Shown here piece by piece: positions 40,715-48,255 of a stretch of DNA of 64,000 bases (position 1 is its first letter; each line of letters begins with the position of its first letter). Source of the DNA: Actinomycetota bacterium (GTDB lineage: Bacteria; Actinomycetota; Acidimicrobiia; Acidimicrobiales; Ilumatobacteraceae); the NCBI GenBank assembly GCA_016700055.1, contig CP064997.1:2294001-2358000 (forward strand), read 5' to 3'. The position numbers were made by a program, and so were the translations under genes. The notes below the pieces were generated by a model. It made no database searches. It had not been told where the DNA came from and saw only the letters and a program-made list of their open reading frames with translations.

Positions 40715-41557
40715 GTGCTCCACGGATCCGGCGCGACGAAGGTGGCGATGGTGACCGGGGCGAGCCGGGGGATCGGCAAGGAGGCCGCGCTGGCGCTCGC
40801 CGCCGACGGCTGGCGCCTGGTGCTCACCGCTCGATCGGTAGCCGGTGGGGCGACGTTCGAGGGCACGTCGCTGACCGATCCCGTCGCCGGAGCGGCGCTG
40901 CCCGGTTCGGTCGACGAGGTCGCCGCGGCATGTGTCGCGCTCGGCGGGGAGGCCGTCCCGGTGGCGCTCGACCTCACCGATCCCGAGGGGGTGGCCCTGG
41001 CCGCGGACGAGGCCCTAGCCGCCTTCGGCCGGGTGGACGCCATGGTGTCGAACGCCATCTACCAGGGGCCGGGAATCAACGACCGCTTCCTCGACGTCCC
41101 CCTCGACCTGCTCCAGCGAGTGATCGAGGCCGACGCCGTCACCCCGCTCATCCTGCTGAAGCGACTGTTGCCGCCGATGCTCGAGCGCGGCGACGGGGTG
41201 TTCGTGCACCTCACCTCCGGGGCGGCGACGCTCTCACCGCGCAAGCCGGCCGGCGAAGGCGGGTGGGGGCTCGCGTACGCGATGGCCAAGGGCGCCGCGC
41301 ACCGCATCGCGGGGGTGCTCCACGCCGAACACGCCGGCCAGGGCCTGCGCGCCTACAGCCTCAACCCCGGCCACGTCGTCACCGACGTGATGCGGGCGCG
41401 TGCCGAGCATGCCCGCACCGAGGTGACCGGGGACCCTCCGGAGGGCCCGGCGGCGGTGATCGCCTGGCTGCTGGCGGGCAGCGAGCCGGCGCGAGCGCTC
41501 GCCGGCCGAGAGGTGGTCAGCCGCGACGTGCTCGCCGAACACCACCTGCTCGGCTAG
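40715..41557 (+). CDS. SDR-family oxidoreductase
   Basis: A 280-residue short-chain dehydrogenase: nucleotide motif TGASRGIGKEAALALA near residue 15, and a catalytic YAMAKGAAHRIAG motif near residue 190 preceded by HLTSGAATLS. The usual NNAG reads SNAIYQG. A Gly/Thr-rich insertion follows the first Arg of the nucleotide-binding domain. The substrate is unknown. A GTG start at 40715 is used, 26 bp from the divergent SDR start at 40688. It is followed by a tandem palindromic repeat. Confidence 0.82.
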   Translation: MLHGSGATKVAMVTGASRGIGKEAALALAADGWRLVLTARSVAGGATFEGTSLTDPVAGAALPGSVDEVAAACVALGGEAVPVALDLTDPEGVALAADEALAAFGRVDAMVSNAIYQGPGINDRFLDVPLDLLQRVIEADAVTPLILLKRLLPPMLERGDGVFVHLTSGAATLSPRKPAGEGGWGLAYAMAKGAAHRIAGVLHAEHAGQGLRAYSLNPGHVVTDVMRARAEHARTEVTGDPPEGPAAVIAWLLAGSEPARALAGREVVSRDVLAEHHLLG

Positions 41558-41616
41558 CCCGCCTCCGGCCGCGCTTCGCTGGCCGCGCTGGCCGCGGTGG
41601 CCGCGGTGGCGGCGGT

Positions 41617-41666
41617 GGAAGTGCGATATGTGGAGACACCCGTCTGTCGTGAGATATCGCACTTCC
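41617..41666. repeat. Palindromic repeat family C, copy 1
   Basis: A 50-bp element with perfect 13-bp arms GGAAGTGCGATAT and ATATCGCACTTCC and an inner AGAC-ACCC-GTCT hairpin. It lies between two convergent genes. Copy 2 follows after 23 bp and is identical. The stretch 41558-41616 before it is a degenerate GCTGGCCGC/GGTGGCCGC short tandem repeat with no gene. Confidence 0.85.
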
Positions 41667-41689
41667 GCATGCGCCGCGCTGGCCGCGCT

Positions 41690-41739
41690 GGAAGTGCGAT
41701 ATGTGGAGACACCCGTCTGTCGTGAGATATCGCACTTCC
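41690..41739. repeat. Palindromic repeat family C, copy 2
   Basis: Base-for-base identical to the 50-bp copy at 41617-41666, including the nested hairpin. The spacer between copies (GCATGCGCCGCGCTGGCCGC plus three bases) continues the GC-rich short repeat. Such a pair could act as a two-way terminator or mRNA 3'-end stabiliser for the convergent SDR and LLM genes. Confidence 0.85.
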
Positions 41740-41767
41740 ACCGGTCGCGCCGCGCGCCGGCGGTAGG

Positions 41768-42802
41768 TCAGAACTGGCGCTTCAGCGCGGTGAGGGCGTC
41801 GGCGAAGGCGGCGTCGTCGGTGGGGTCCGGTGGCGGGGCGACGAGCAGGCCGCCGGCCAGACCGGCGAACCACTCCTCGGCAACGGCGGGGAGCTCGGCG
41901 TATGTGGCCTGGGGCACGAGCGCGTCGAGCACCTCGTCGGTGACGAGCCCGCGCAGGTCGTCCCAGCGACCCTCGCGGATCAGCGCCCGCAGCCGCCCGG
42001 CGAGCTCGGTCCAGCCGAACAGGTCGAGAGTGCGCTCGTACGCCGGCGTCGAGTACAAGAACGCGAGCAGCCGCCGGTTGTGCTCACGGCGCTCGTCGAG
42101 CTCGGCCAGTGAGTTGCCGAGCATCCACTGCGTGCCGGCGACCACCTCGATGTCGGCGAGCGTTCGCCCCGCGGCGGCCGCGCCCCGCTCCAGCTCGGGC
42201 AGGCACAGCTCACGCAGGTAGCGCGGGTGGCTGTTCGTCGGGTGCGTGACGAACCCAGCCGCCACCCGACCGGCCAGGGCCACGATGCCGCGGTTGACGC
42301 CTCCCAGCCAGATCTGCGGCGCAGCGGCTCCGTCGGGCAGAGGGTCGGGGGTGAAGTTCGGGGTCAGCAGGTTCAGCGTGTAGTGCTCGCTCACCTGGTT
42401 CAGCCGCTCCTCACCGCCGAAGGCTCGCCAGCACGCCTGCACCGCGGCGACGTAGTCGCGCATCCTGCCGACGGGATCGTCGAAGGCCGCGCCGAAGCGG
42501 CGCTCGATGTGGGGGCGGATCTGGGTGCCGAGCCCGAGCTGGAACCGTCCCGACGAGAGCGCGGCCAGGTCCCACGCCGAATAGGCGACGGCCATCGGGC
42601 TGCGCGGGAAGGCGAGCGCGACCGACGTCCGCACGACGATGTGCTCCGTGGCGGTGAGCGCGGCCATCGACACGAGGAACGGGTCGTGGATCGTCTCCGC
42701 GACGTGCAGCCCGTCGTAGCCGAGCCGTTCGACGCGGCGGGCGTGCTCACCCACCCGCGCCACCGGGAGGCGGGGGTCCATCCCCGCGTAGACGCGCGTC
42801 AC
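41768..42802 (-). CDS. LLM-class (luciferase-like) F420- or flavin-dependent oxidoreductase
   Basis: A 344-residue TIM-barrel oxidoreductase of the bacterial luciferase superfamily: VERLGYDGLHVAETIHDPFL, VVRTSVALAFPRSPMAVAYSAWDLAALSSGRFQLGLGTQIRPH and QIWLGGVNRGIVALAG. Many actinobacterial members use cofactor F420. The substrate is not readable. The GTG start at 42802 overlaps the stop of the enoyl-CoA hydratase gene (GTGA), so both are transcribed leftward from the operator region at 43570-43588. Confidence 0.87.
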   Translation of the reverse strand: MTRVYAGMDPRLPVARVGEHARRVERLGYDGLHVAETIHDPFLVSMAALTATEHIVVRTSVALAFPRSPMAVAYSAWDLAALSSGRFQLGLGTQIRPHIERRFGAAFDDPVGRMRDYVAAVQACWRAFGGEERLNQVSEHYTLNLLTPNFTPDPLPDGAAAPQIWLGGVNRGIVALAGRVAAGFVTHPTNSHPRYLRELCLPELERGAAAAGRTLADIEVVAGTQWMLGNSLAELDERREHNRRLLAFLYSTPAYERTLDLFGWTELAGRLRALIREGRWDDLRGLVTDEVLDALVPQATYAELPAVAEEWFAGLAGGLLVAPPPDPTDDAAFADALTALKRQF

Positions 42803-43569
42803 GGCTGCCTGCTGCGCTCGGCGGCGGCCCGCGCCGCCCACTCGCGGGCGCGGCGGTTCTCGTACTCGTAGGTCTCCTCGCCGCAACCCATCGGCGCCAC
42901 CTCGCGGTACAGCGCGCGCACCTCGGCGACCGCCGCGGCGGGGTTGGCCGCCACGTGGCGGGCCAGCTCGACGGCGCGGGGGAGCAGCTCGCCGTGGGCG
43001 ACGACCTCGTTCACCAGGCCCCACGCGAGCGCGGTGGGCGCGTCGACGAAGTCACCCGTGAGGCTCATCTGCCGCGCCCGGCGGGCACCGACGGCCTCGG
43101 GCAACAGGATCGTCAGCCCCCACCCGGGCAGCATCCCCACCTTCGCGTGGGTGTCGGCGAACCGGGCCAGTTCGGAAGCGACCAGGAAGTCGCACGCCAA
43201 AGCGATCTCCAACCCGCCGGTGACCGCCGCCCCGTTGATCGCACCGATCACCGGCACCCGTGTCGGGGGCAGCGCGCCCCACCATCCCGGGTGCGGGTTG
43301 GCGCCGGTCTTCGCGCCGGAACGCACGTCGCGCAGGTCGAATCCGGCACAGAACGCGGGGTCGCTGCCGGTGAGCACGATCGCGCGCACGGCCGGATCGG
43401 CGTCGCAGGCGCTGATCGCGCCCGGCAGCGCAGCGGCGAGCTCGGCGTTCAGTGCGTTGCGCGCCTGCGGGCGGTGCAGCGTGACCACCGCGACGCCGTC
43501 GTCGTTGTCGATCAGCACCACCCCGTCGCCCGCAACGCTCTCGACCTGAGGGGGAGCGGGCGGGTCCAC
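42799..43569 (-). CDS. Enoyl-CoA hydratase/isomerase family protein
   Basis: A 256-residue crotonase-fold protein: VVTLHRPQARNALNAEL, oxyanion segments AFCAGFDL and GAAVTGGLEIALACD (first catalytic Glu present), and ADTHAKVGMLPGWGLTILLPEAVG, where the second catalytic Glu of true hydratases is absent. It may be a hydratase with altered chemistry or another crotonase activity. The GTG at 43569 directly abuts the operator and has no ribosome binding site, so the message may be leaderless; an ATG at 43608 would place the operator inside the gene. Confidence 0.82.
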   Translation of the reverse strand: MDPPAPPQVESVAGDGVVLIDNDDGVAVVTLHRPQARNALNAELAAALPGAISACDADPAVRAIVLTGSDPAFCAGFDLRDVRSGAKTGANPHPGWWGALPPTRVPVIGAINGAAVTGGLEIALACDFLVASELARFADTHAKVGMLPGWGLTILLPEAVGARRARQMSLTGDFVDAPTALAWGLVNEVVAHGELLPRAVELARHVAANPAAAVAEVRALYREVAPMGCGEETYEYENRRAREWAARAAAERSRQP

Positions 43570-43588
43570 GTCTGACAGAGTGTCAGAC
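43570..43588. promoter_or_regulatory. TetR-type operator, site 3
   Basis: A perfect palindrome with 8-bp arms GTCTGACA and TGTCAGAC around GAG. It lies between the divergent enoyl-CoA hydratase gene (start abutting the site) and the LLM gene at 43619 (30 bp away), so it could control both. Confidence 0.8.
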
Positions 43589-43618
43589 CGCAGACCGCTT
43601 CGACACATAGGGGAATCG

Positions 43619-44530
43619 ATGAAGTTCTGGTGCGCAACGGCCTTCATGGACACCACCGAGATGGTGCATGTCGCGACGCTGCTCGACCGCGCTGGCTACC
43701 ACGGGCTGATGGTCAGCGACCACCTCGTGCACCCGCGGGAGCTGACCAGTCCGTACCCGTATTCGCCGCACCCCGACGGCCGCCCGATCTGGGAACCGGA
43801 GACGGCCTGGCCGGATCCGTGGGTGCTGATCGGCGCCATGTCGGCGCTGACCACGCAACTGCGCTTCACGACGAACGTGTACGTAGCTCCCCACCGTCCG
43901 ATCCTGCAGCTCGCGAAGGAGGTCGCCACGGCTTCGGTGATCTCCGGCGGCCGGGTGATGCTCGGCGCCGGCGCGGGGTGGATGAGAGAAGAGTTCGAGC
44001 TGCAGGGCCAGGAGTACGCCACGCGCGGCAAGCGCCTGACGGAGATGGTGCGGGCACTGCGGGAGCTGTGGAAGGGCGGCTGGGTGGAGTGGCACGGCGA
44101 CCACTACGACATCCCCGAGCTGATGATGGAGCCCCACCCGCCGGCACCGGTGCCGATCTACATCGGCGGCTACTCCGACATCGCGCTGAAGCGTGCGGCC
44201 CAGGTGGGCGACGGCTGGATCGGCGGCGCCTATCCCTACGACGAGGCGGTGCAGTACGCCCGGAAGCTGAAGGAGTACCTGCGCGCGGAGGGTCGCGCCG
44301 GCGAACCGTTCGAGATCATCCTGGGCATCTACGAGATGCCGAGCGCCGACCTCTACCGCCGTGCCGAAGACGACGGGATCACCGCGATGATGTGCCAGCC
44401 GTGGGCGCTCGCCAACCTGCCCGCCCTTCCCGCTTTGGCCGCCGGCGAGCAGCGGACGCTCGACGAGGTGGCCGCCGTCTACCAGAGCTCGATCGACGAG
44501 TTCGCCGAGCAGATCGTGCACCGCTGCTAG
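43619..44530 (+). CDS. LLM-class F420-dependent oxidoreductase (TIGR03619-like)
   Basis: A 303-residue luciferase-like TIM barrel. Typical segments are LMVSDHLVHPREL, LRFTTNVYVAPHRPILQLAKEVATASVISGGRVMLGAGAGWMREEFE and VPIYIGGYSDIALKRAAQVGDGWIGG. The family includes F420-dependent hydride transferases. The ATG at 43619 has AGGGGA upstream; an in-frame GTG at 43580 would start inside the operator and is rejected. It follows operator site 3 by 30 bp and converges with the IclR gene after 9 bp. Confidence 0.88.
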   Translation: MKFWCATAFMDTTEMVHVATLLDRAGYHGLMVSDHLVHPRELTSPYPYSPHPDGRPIWEPETAWPDPWVLIGAMSALTTQLRFTTNVYVAPHRPILQLAKEVATASVISGGRVMLGAGAGWMREEFELQGQEYATRGKRLTEMVRALRELWKGGWVEWHGDHYDIPELMMEPHPPAPVPIYIGGYSDIALKRAAQVGDGWIGGAYPYDEAVQYARKLKEYLRAEGRAGEPFEIILGIYEMPSADLYRRAEDDGITAMMCQPWALANLPALPALAAGEQRTLDEVAAVYQSSIDEFAEQIVHRC

Positions 44531-44539
44531 CTGCCGGGC

Positions 44540-45181
44540 TCAACGTGCGGCGTCGATCGCTCGCGCGGCGGCGGCGGCGAGCGCGCCCAACCTCTTCAGG
44601 TCGGCTCGCGGCAGGCGGCTGCGCGGCCCGACGACGGTTAGCACCCCTACCCCTCGCCCGGCGCGGTCGAACAGGGCCGCGCCGACGGCCACGGCGTTCG
44701 GATAGGACTGGTCGACCACCCAGTGCCGGCGCGGCTCGGCCGGCGCGCCGAGCTGGCGGCGCAGTTCGTGGTCGGCCTCGAGACGCAGCTCGGTGCCGAT
44801 CGGCACGGTCACCCGCAGCGGCTGCACGCTGTCGACGGCGTCCACCAGCACCAGCTGCTCTCCCTCCCGGCGCCACATGAGCACGGTCTCGCCGGTGCTC
44901 TGCTGGAGTCCCTCCAGATGGGGGCGCGCGGCCTCCCGCCAGTCGGGCGCGTAGTGCGCCGCCACGCGCGCGGCGCGCCCGGTGAGCTCCCACGCGCCGC
45001 TGTCGTCGTCGACCTGGCGGATCCAGCCGAGCCCGCCGAGGGTGACGAGCACCCGCTGCACGGCGTTCTTGTCGAGGCCGGCCTCGCGGGCGAGCGCGGA
45101 CACTCCGGCGGGCTGGCGCTCGGCGAGCAGCTCCAGCACCCGGAACGCGCTTTCGACGGACTGCAGGGTCTTGACAGCCAT
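44540..45181 (-). CDS. IclR-family transcriptional regulator
   Basis: A 213-residue regulator. The winged helix is at residues 5-65 (SVESAFRVLELLAE, SALAREAGLDKNAVQRVLVTLGGLGWI), then the IclR effector domain (ETVLMWRREGEQLVLVDAVDS, VGAALFDRAGRGVGVLTVVGP). The effector domain is somewhat short. It is divergent from the amidohydrolase at 45255, with a GTATCG/CGATAC palindrome in between, and therefore probably controls the 45.2-49.6 kb operon. Confidence 0.88.
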   Translation of the reverse strand: MAVKTLQSVESAFRVLELLAERQPAGVSALAREAGLDKNAVQRVLVTLGGLGWIRQVDDDSGAWELTGRAARVAAHYAPDWREAARPHLEGLQQSTGETVLMWRREGEQLVLVDAVDSVQPLRVTVPIGTELRLEADHELRRQLGAPAEPRRHWVVDQSYPNAVAVGAALFDRAGRGVGVLTVVGPRSRLPRADLKRLGALAAAAARAIDAAR

Positions 45182-45220
45182 GGCACCTCGGCGGGAGACT
45201 GTATCACGACGTGAGCTACC

Positions 45221-45237
45221 GTATCGCATGTCGATAC
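45221..45237. promoter_or_regulatory. Candidate IclR operator
   Basis: Inverted arms GTATCG and CGATAC around CATGT, with a further GTATC at 45201-45205 forming a second half-site. It lies between the IclR gene (start 45181) and the amidohydrolase gene (start about 45255). If the amidohydrolase started at the ATG 45228 it would be inside the palindrome, which argues for the downstream start. Confidence 0.5.
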
Positions 45238-45254
45238 AGGCTGCAAGGGGGGTA

Positions 45255-46496
45255 GTGACAGAGATGCTCGCTGGCGACCGCTATGTGGTGATCAGCTCCG
45301 ACGGCCACGCCGGGGCAGACCTGGCCGACTACCGCCCGTACCTGGCCTCCCGCCACCACGACGACTTCGACGCGTGGGCGGCGACGTTCGAGAACCCCTA
45401 CGCCGACCTCTCCGGCCCCGACGGCAGCCGCAACTGGGACAGCGACCGGCGCCTCGCCGAGCTCGAAGACGACGGCATCGTCGCCGAGGTGGTGTTCCCG
45501 AACACCATCCCGCCGTTCTTCCCCAAGGCTTCGCTCACCACCCAGGTGCCGGCGGCGACCGCCGGCGACCTCGCGTTGCGCTGGGCGGGCCTGCAGGCGC
45601 ACAACCGCTGGCTCGCCGACTTCTGCGCGGCCACGCCGGGGCGCCGTGCGGGCGTGGCCCAGATCATGCTGCACGACATACCCGCCGCTGTCGAAGAGAT
45701 CCGGTGGGCGCACGCGCACGGGCTCACCGGTGGGGTGCTGCTGCCCGGTGTCCCGCCCGGCATCGGCCTGCCCCAGCTCTACGAACCGGTGTACGAGCCA
45801 CTGTGGGAGGTGTGCGAAGAACTGGCGATGCCGGTGAGCCACCACGGCGGCAGCGCCAGCCCGCCGATGGGCGACGCCGACGCGGACAAGGTGATCTTCC
45901 TGCTCGAGGTGACGTGGTGGTCCCACCGTGCGCTCGCCCATCTGATGGTGTCGGGCGCGTTCGAGCGGCATCCGGGGATGAACTTGGTGTTCACCGAGTC
46001 CGGCACCGCGTGGGTGCCCGAAGAGCTGGCCCGTCTCGACTACTTCTTCGACCGCATGGGCAAGGCGGGGGGATCGCAGGAGGCCGAGTGGGGAGCGTCG
46101 GTGGTCGGCAAGCTCTCGATGAAGCCGAGCGAGTACTGGGCCCGCCAGTGCTACATCGGGGCCAGCTTCATCCGCCCCGCCGAGGTGCCGCTGCGCGACC
46201 GCGTCGGAGGCGACCGCATCATGTGGGGCAACGACTACCCGCACAAGGAGGCCTCCTACCCCTGGTCGCGCGAGGCGATTCGCGCCGCGTTCGCCGGGGT
46301 CCCGACCGACGAGGTGGCGGCGATGCTCGGGGGCAACGCGGCCGCGCTGTACGGCTTCGACATCGCCGCGCTCGCGCCGATCGCGGAGCGGGTCGGGCCG
46401 GCCGTGGCCGAGATCGACGTGCCGCTGCGCCCCGGCGACGTGCCCCTCGCCGCGGAGCGCTGCCCAGCGCTCGCCGGGTTCGGAGCGCGCGGCTGA
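45255..46496 (+). CDS. ACMSD-like amidohydrolase (amidohydrolase 2 family)
   Basis: A 413-residue metal-dependent hydrolase/decarboxylase. Signatures: VVISSDGHAGADLADYRPYL at the N-terminus, MPVSHHGGSASPP (metal His), WWSHRALAHLMVSGAFERHPGMNLVFTESG, and MWGNDYPHKEASYPWSREA with the metal Asp. The related ACMSD/gamma-resorcylate decarboxylase enzymes act on aromatic or ring-cleavage acids. Start candidates are GTG 45255 (AAGGGG upstream) and ATG 45264. It leads an IclR-controlled unit with an acetoacetate-decarboxylase-like gene, an SDR and a second amidohydrolase. Confidence 0.83.
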   Translation: MTEMLAGDRYVVISSDGHAGADLADYRPYLASRHHDDFDAWAATFENPYADLSGPDGSRNWDSDRRLAELEDDGIVAEVVFPNTIPPFFPKASLTTQVPAATAGDLALRWAGLQAHNRWLADFCAATPGRRAGVAQIMLHDIPAAVEEIRWAHAHGLTGGVLLPGVPPGIGLPQLYEPVYEPLWEVCEELAMPVSHHGGSASPPMGDADADKVIFLLEVTWWSHRALAHLMVSGAFERHPGMNLVFTESGTAWVPEELARLDYFFDRMGKAGGSQEAEWGASVVGKLSMKPSEYWARQCYIGASFIRPAEVPLRDRVGGDRIMWGNDYPHKEASYPWSREAIRAAFAGVPTDEVAAMLGGNAAALYGFDIAALAPIAERVGPAVAEIDVPLRPGDVPLAAERCPALAGFGARG

Positions 46497-46497
46497 C

Positions 46498-47286
46498 ATG
46501 GCAGCCTCCAGCCGGATCCGCTACGGGGCGAGGACGCCCGACGAGTTGCGCAACCGCGAGGTCGAGCTGACCTCGCTCGGGGTGTGGGCGCTGACGCTCA
46601 CCGCCATCTACGAGACCGACGCCGACGCCATCGCCGCCGTGCTGCCCCGCCCGCTGGAGCCGCCTCCCGAGCCGCTGGTGCGGGTGACCGTGGCAGCCGT
46701 CGACATCGGCCTCGGCCGGCCGCCGTTCGGGGCGGGGACGTTCGCGGTGTCGGCGGTGCACGAGGGGCTCCTCGGCGCCTACCCGCTGGTGATGCCGATG
46801 ACCACCGAGCAGGCCGTGGTCGGCGGGCGGGAGACGTTCGGCGAGCCGAAGAAGCTCGCCGAGGTGGTGGTGAGCCGAGACGGCGACCGGGTGCAAGGCT
46901 GGTTCGAGCGGATGGGGACGCGCTTCGTCGAGATCGACGGCCGTGTCGGCGCGCCGGTCGAGACACCGGTGCGCACCCGCACCGACTTCTACTTCAAGTT
47001 CCTGCCGGCCCCGGACGGCAACGGCTTCGACACCGACCCTGCCCTCGTCTACTGCCATCGCGAGGAGACGACCCGCGAGGCGTTCGTCGTGGACGGCGAC
47101 ATCGTGCTGCGCGAGAGCCGCTTCGATCCCGTCGCCGACCTGCCGGTGCGCAAGCTGCGCTCGGTCGAGCTCGCCGAGCGCACGAGCCGCCAGTGGGGCG
47201 AGCTGCACGGCACCGTGCCCGGCGACTGGATCACGCCCTTCGTGCACCAGCGCTACGACGACCTGTCGCCAGTCGGCACCGACTGA
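46498..47286 (+). CDS. Acetoacetate decarboxylase-like protein
   Basis: A 262-residue protein of the ADC superfamily. The Schiff-base Lys motif is in GRETFGEPKKLAEVVV (near residue 117), preceded by YPLVMPMTTEQAVVGG and followed by FYFKFLPAPDGNGFDTDP. ADC-like proteins form an imine between the Lys and a beta-keto or alpha-keto acid; many perform aldol/retro-aldol rather than decarboxylation chemistry. It starts 1 bp after the amidohydrolase stop, so the two are co-translated and probably act in succession. Confidence 0.85.
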   Translation: MAASSRIRYGARTPDELRNREVELTSLGVWALTLTAIYETDADAIAAVLPRPLEPPPEPLVRVTVAAVDIGLGRPPFGAGTFAVSAVHEGLLGAYPLVMPMTTEQAVVGGRETFGEPKKLAEVVVSRDGDRVQGWFERMGTRFVEIDGRVGAPVETPVRTRTDFYFKFLPAPDGNGFDTDPALVYCHREETTREAFVVDGDIVLRESRFDPVADLPVRKLRSVELAERTSRQWGELHGTVPGDWITPFVHQRYDDLSPVGTD

Positions 47287-47339
47287 GCGCGGGCGAGCGG
47301 CCAGATCGACGGCTGAAACGGCTTCGGAGGAGACACGAG

Positions 47340-48218
47340 ATGGAACTGGTCGGGAGGGTGGCGGTGGTCACCGGTGGCGCCGGGGGCATCGGGCGCGCGA
47401 TGGGCGAGCGCTTCGCGGCCGAGGGGATGAAGGTGGTCCTTGCCGACGTGCAGCCCGAGCCGCTCGCGCAGACCGTCGCCGAGCTGCGCGCATCGGGGCT
47501 CGACGTCGACGGCGTGCCTACCGACGTGACCGACTACGCGAGCGTCGAGGCACTGCGCGACCGCGTGCTCGAGCTGCACGGCGCGGTGCACCTGCTGTGC
47601 AACAACGCCGGCATCGGCGCCGGGGCCGAGGGCCGGATGTGGGAGCACGAGCTGAACGACTGGCGCTGGGCGATGGCGGTCAACGTGTGGGGCGTGATCC
47701 ATGGCATCAACGCCTTCGTGCCGGGGATGGTCGCCGGCGGCGAAGAGGGGTGCGTGGTGAACACGTCGTCGGGCAACGGCGGGGTCTCGCCGCTCGCCTC
47801 CACCCCGCAGTACGCGGTCACCAAGGCTGCCGTGGTCACCCTGACCGAGTGCCTGTACGCGCAGCTGCTCGAGGCCGGTTCTTCCGTGACCGCGGCGGTG
47901 CTGTTCCCCGGCCCGCACATGCTGCGCACCGGGCTGTTCGAGAGCTGGCGCACTCGCCCCGACGTGTTCGCTAAGGAACGCGCCCGCCAGACGCCGTACA
48001 CCACCGTCGAAGCACTCGAAGAACAGATGCGTGCGGCGGGCATCGAGCCCCAGTACACGCCCGTCGAACACGTCGCCGCGCAGGTCGTCGACGCCGTGCG
48101 CGAGGGGCGGTTCTGGATCCAACCGGCGAGCGAGCGCACCGACACCCAGATCCGGGCGCGTGCCGAGAGCATGCTCGCCCGTACCAACCCGACGTACCTG
48201 CGGGCAGTGCCCGGCTGA
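47340..48218 (+). CDS. SDR-family oxidoreductase
   Basis: A 292-residue classical SDR: TGGAGGIGRAMGERFAAEGMKVVLAD, CNNAGIGAG, NTSSGNGG and the catalytic YAVTKAAVVTL. The long C-terminal tail after residue 200 and the WxWAMAVNVWGVIHG segment place it with the mycobacterial/actinobacterial SDRs found in catabolic clusters. The ATG at 47340 has a strong GGAGGAG site. It lies 53 bp after the ADC-like gene and 37 bp before the second amidohydrolase. Confidence 0.85.
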   Translation: MELVGRVAVVTGGAGGIGRAMGERFAAEGMKVVLADVQPEPLAQTVAELRASGLDVDGVPTDVTDYASVEALRDRVLELHGAVHLLCNNAGIGAGAEGRMWEHELNDWRWAMAVNVWGVIHGINAFVPGMVAGGEEGCVVNTSSGNGGVSPLASTPQYAVTKAAVVTLTECLYAQLLEAGSSVTAAVLFPGPHMLRTGLFESWRTRPDVFAKERARQTPYTTVEALEEQMRAAGIEPQYTPVEHVAAQVVDAVREGRFWIQPASERTDTQIRARAESMLARTNPTYLRAVPG

Positions 48219-48255
48219 GCCGGCCGAGACAGAGACCGAAAGAGGAGACCCACCA

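Noticed and set aside
41617..41739. Tandem 50-bp repeat as a CRISPR array
   Set aside because: There are only two copies and a GC-rich 23-bp spacer made of local short repeats, the units are full palindromes, and no cas genes are present.
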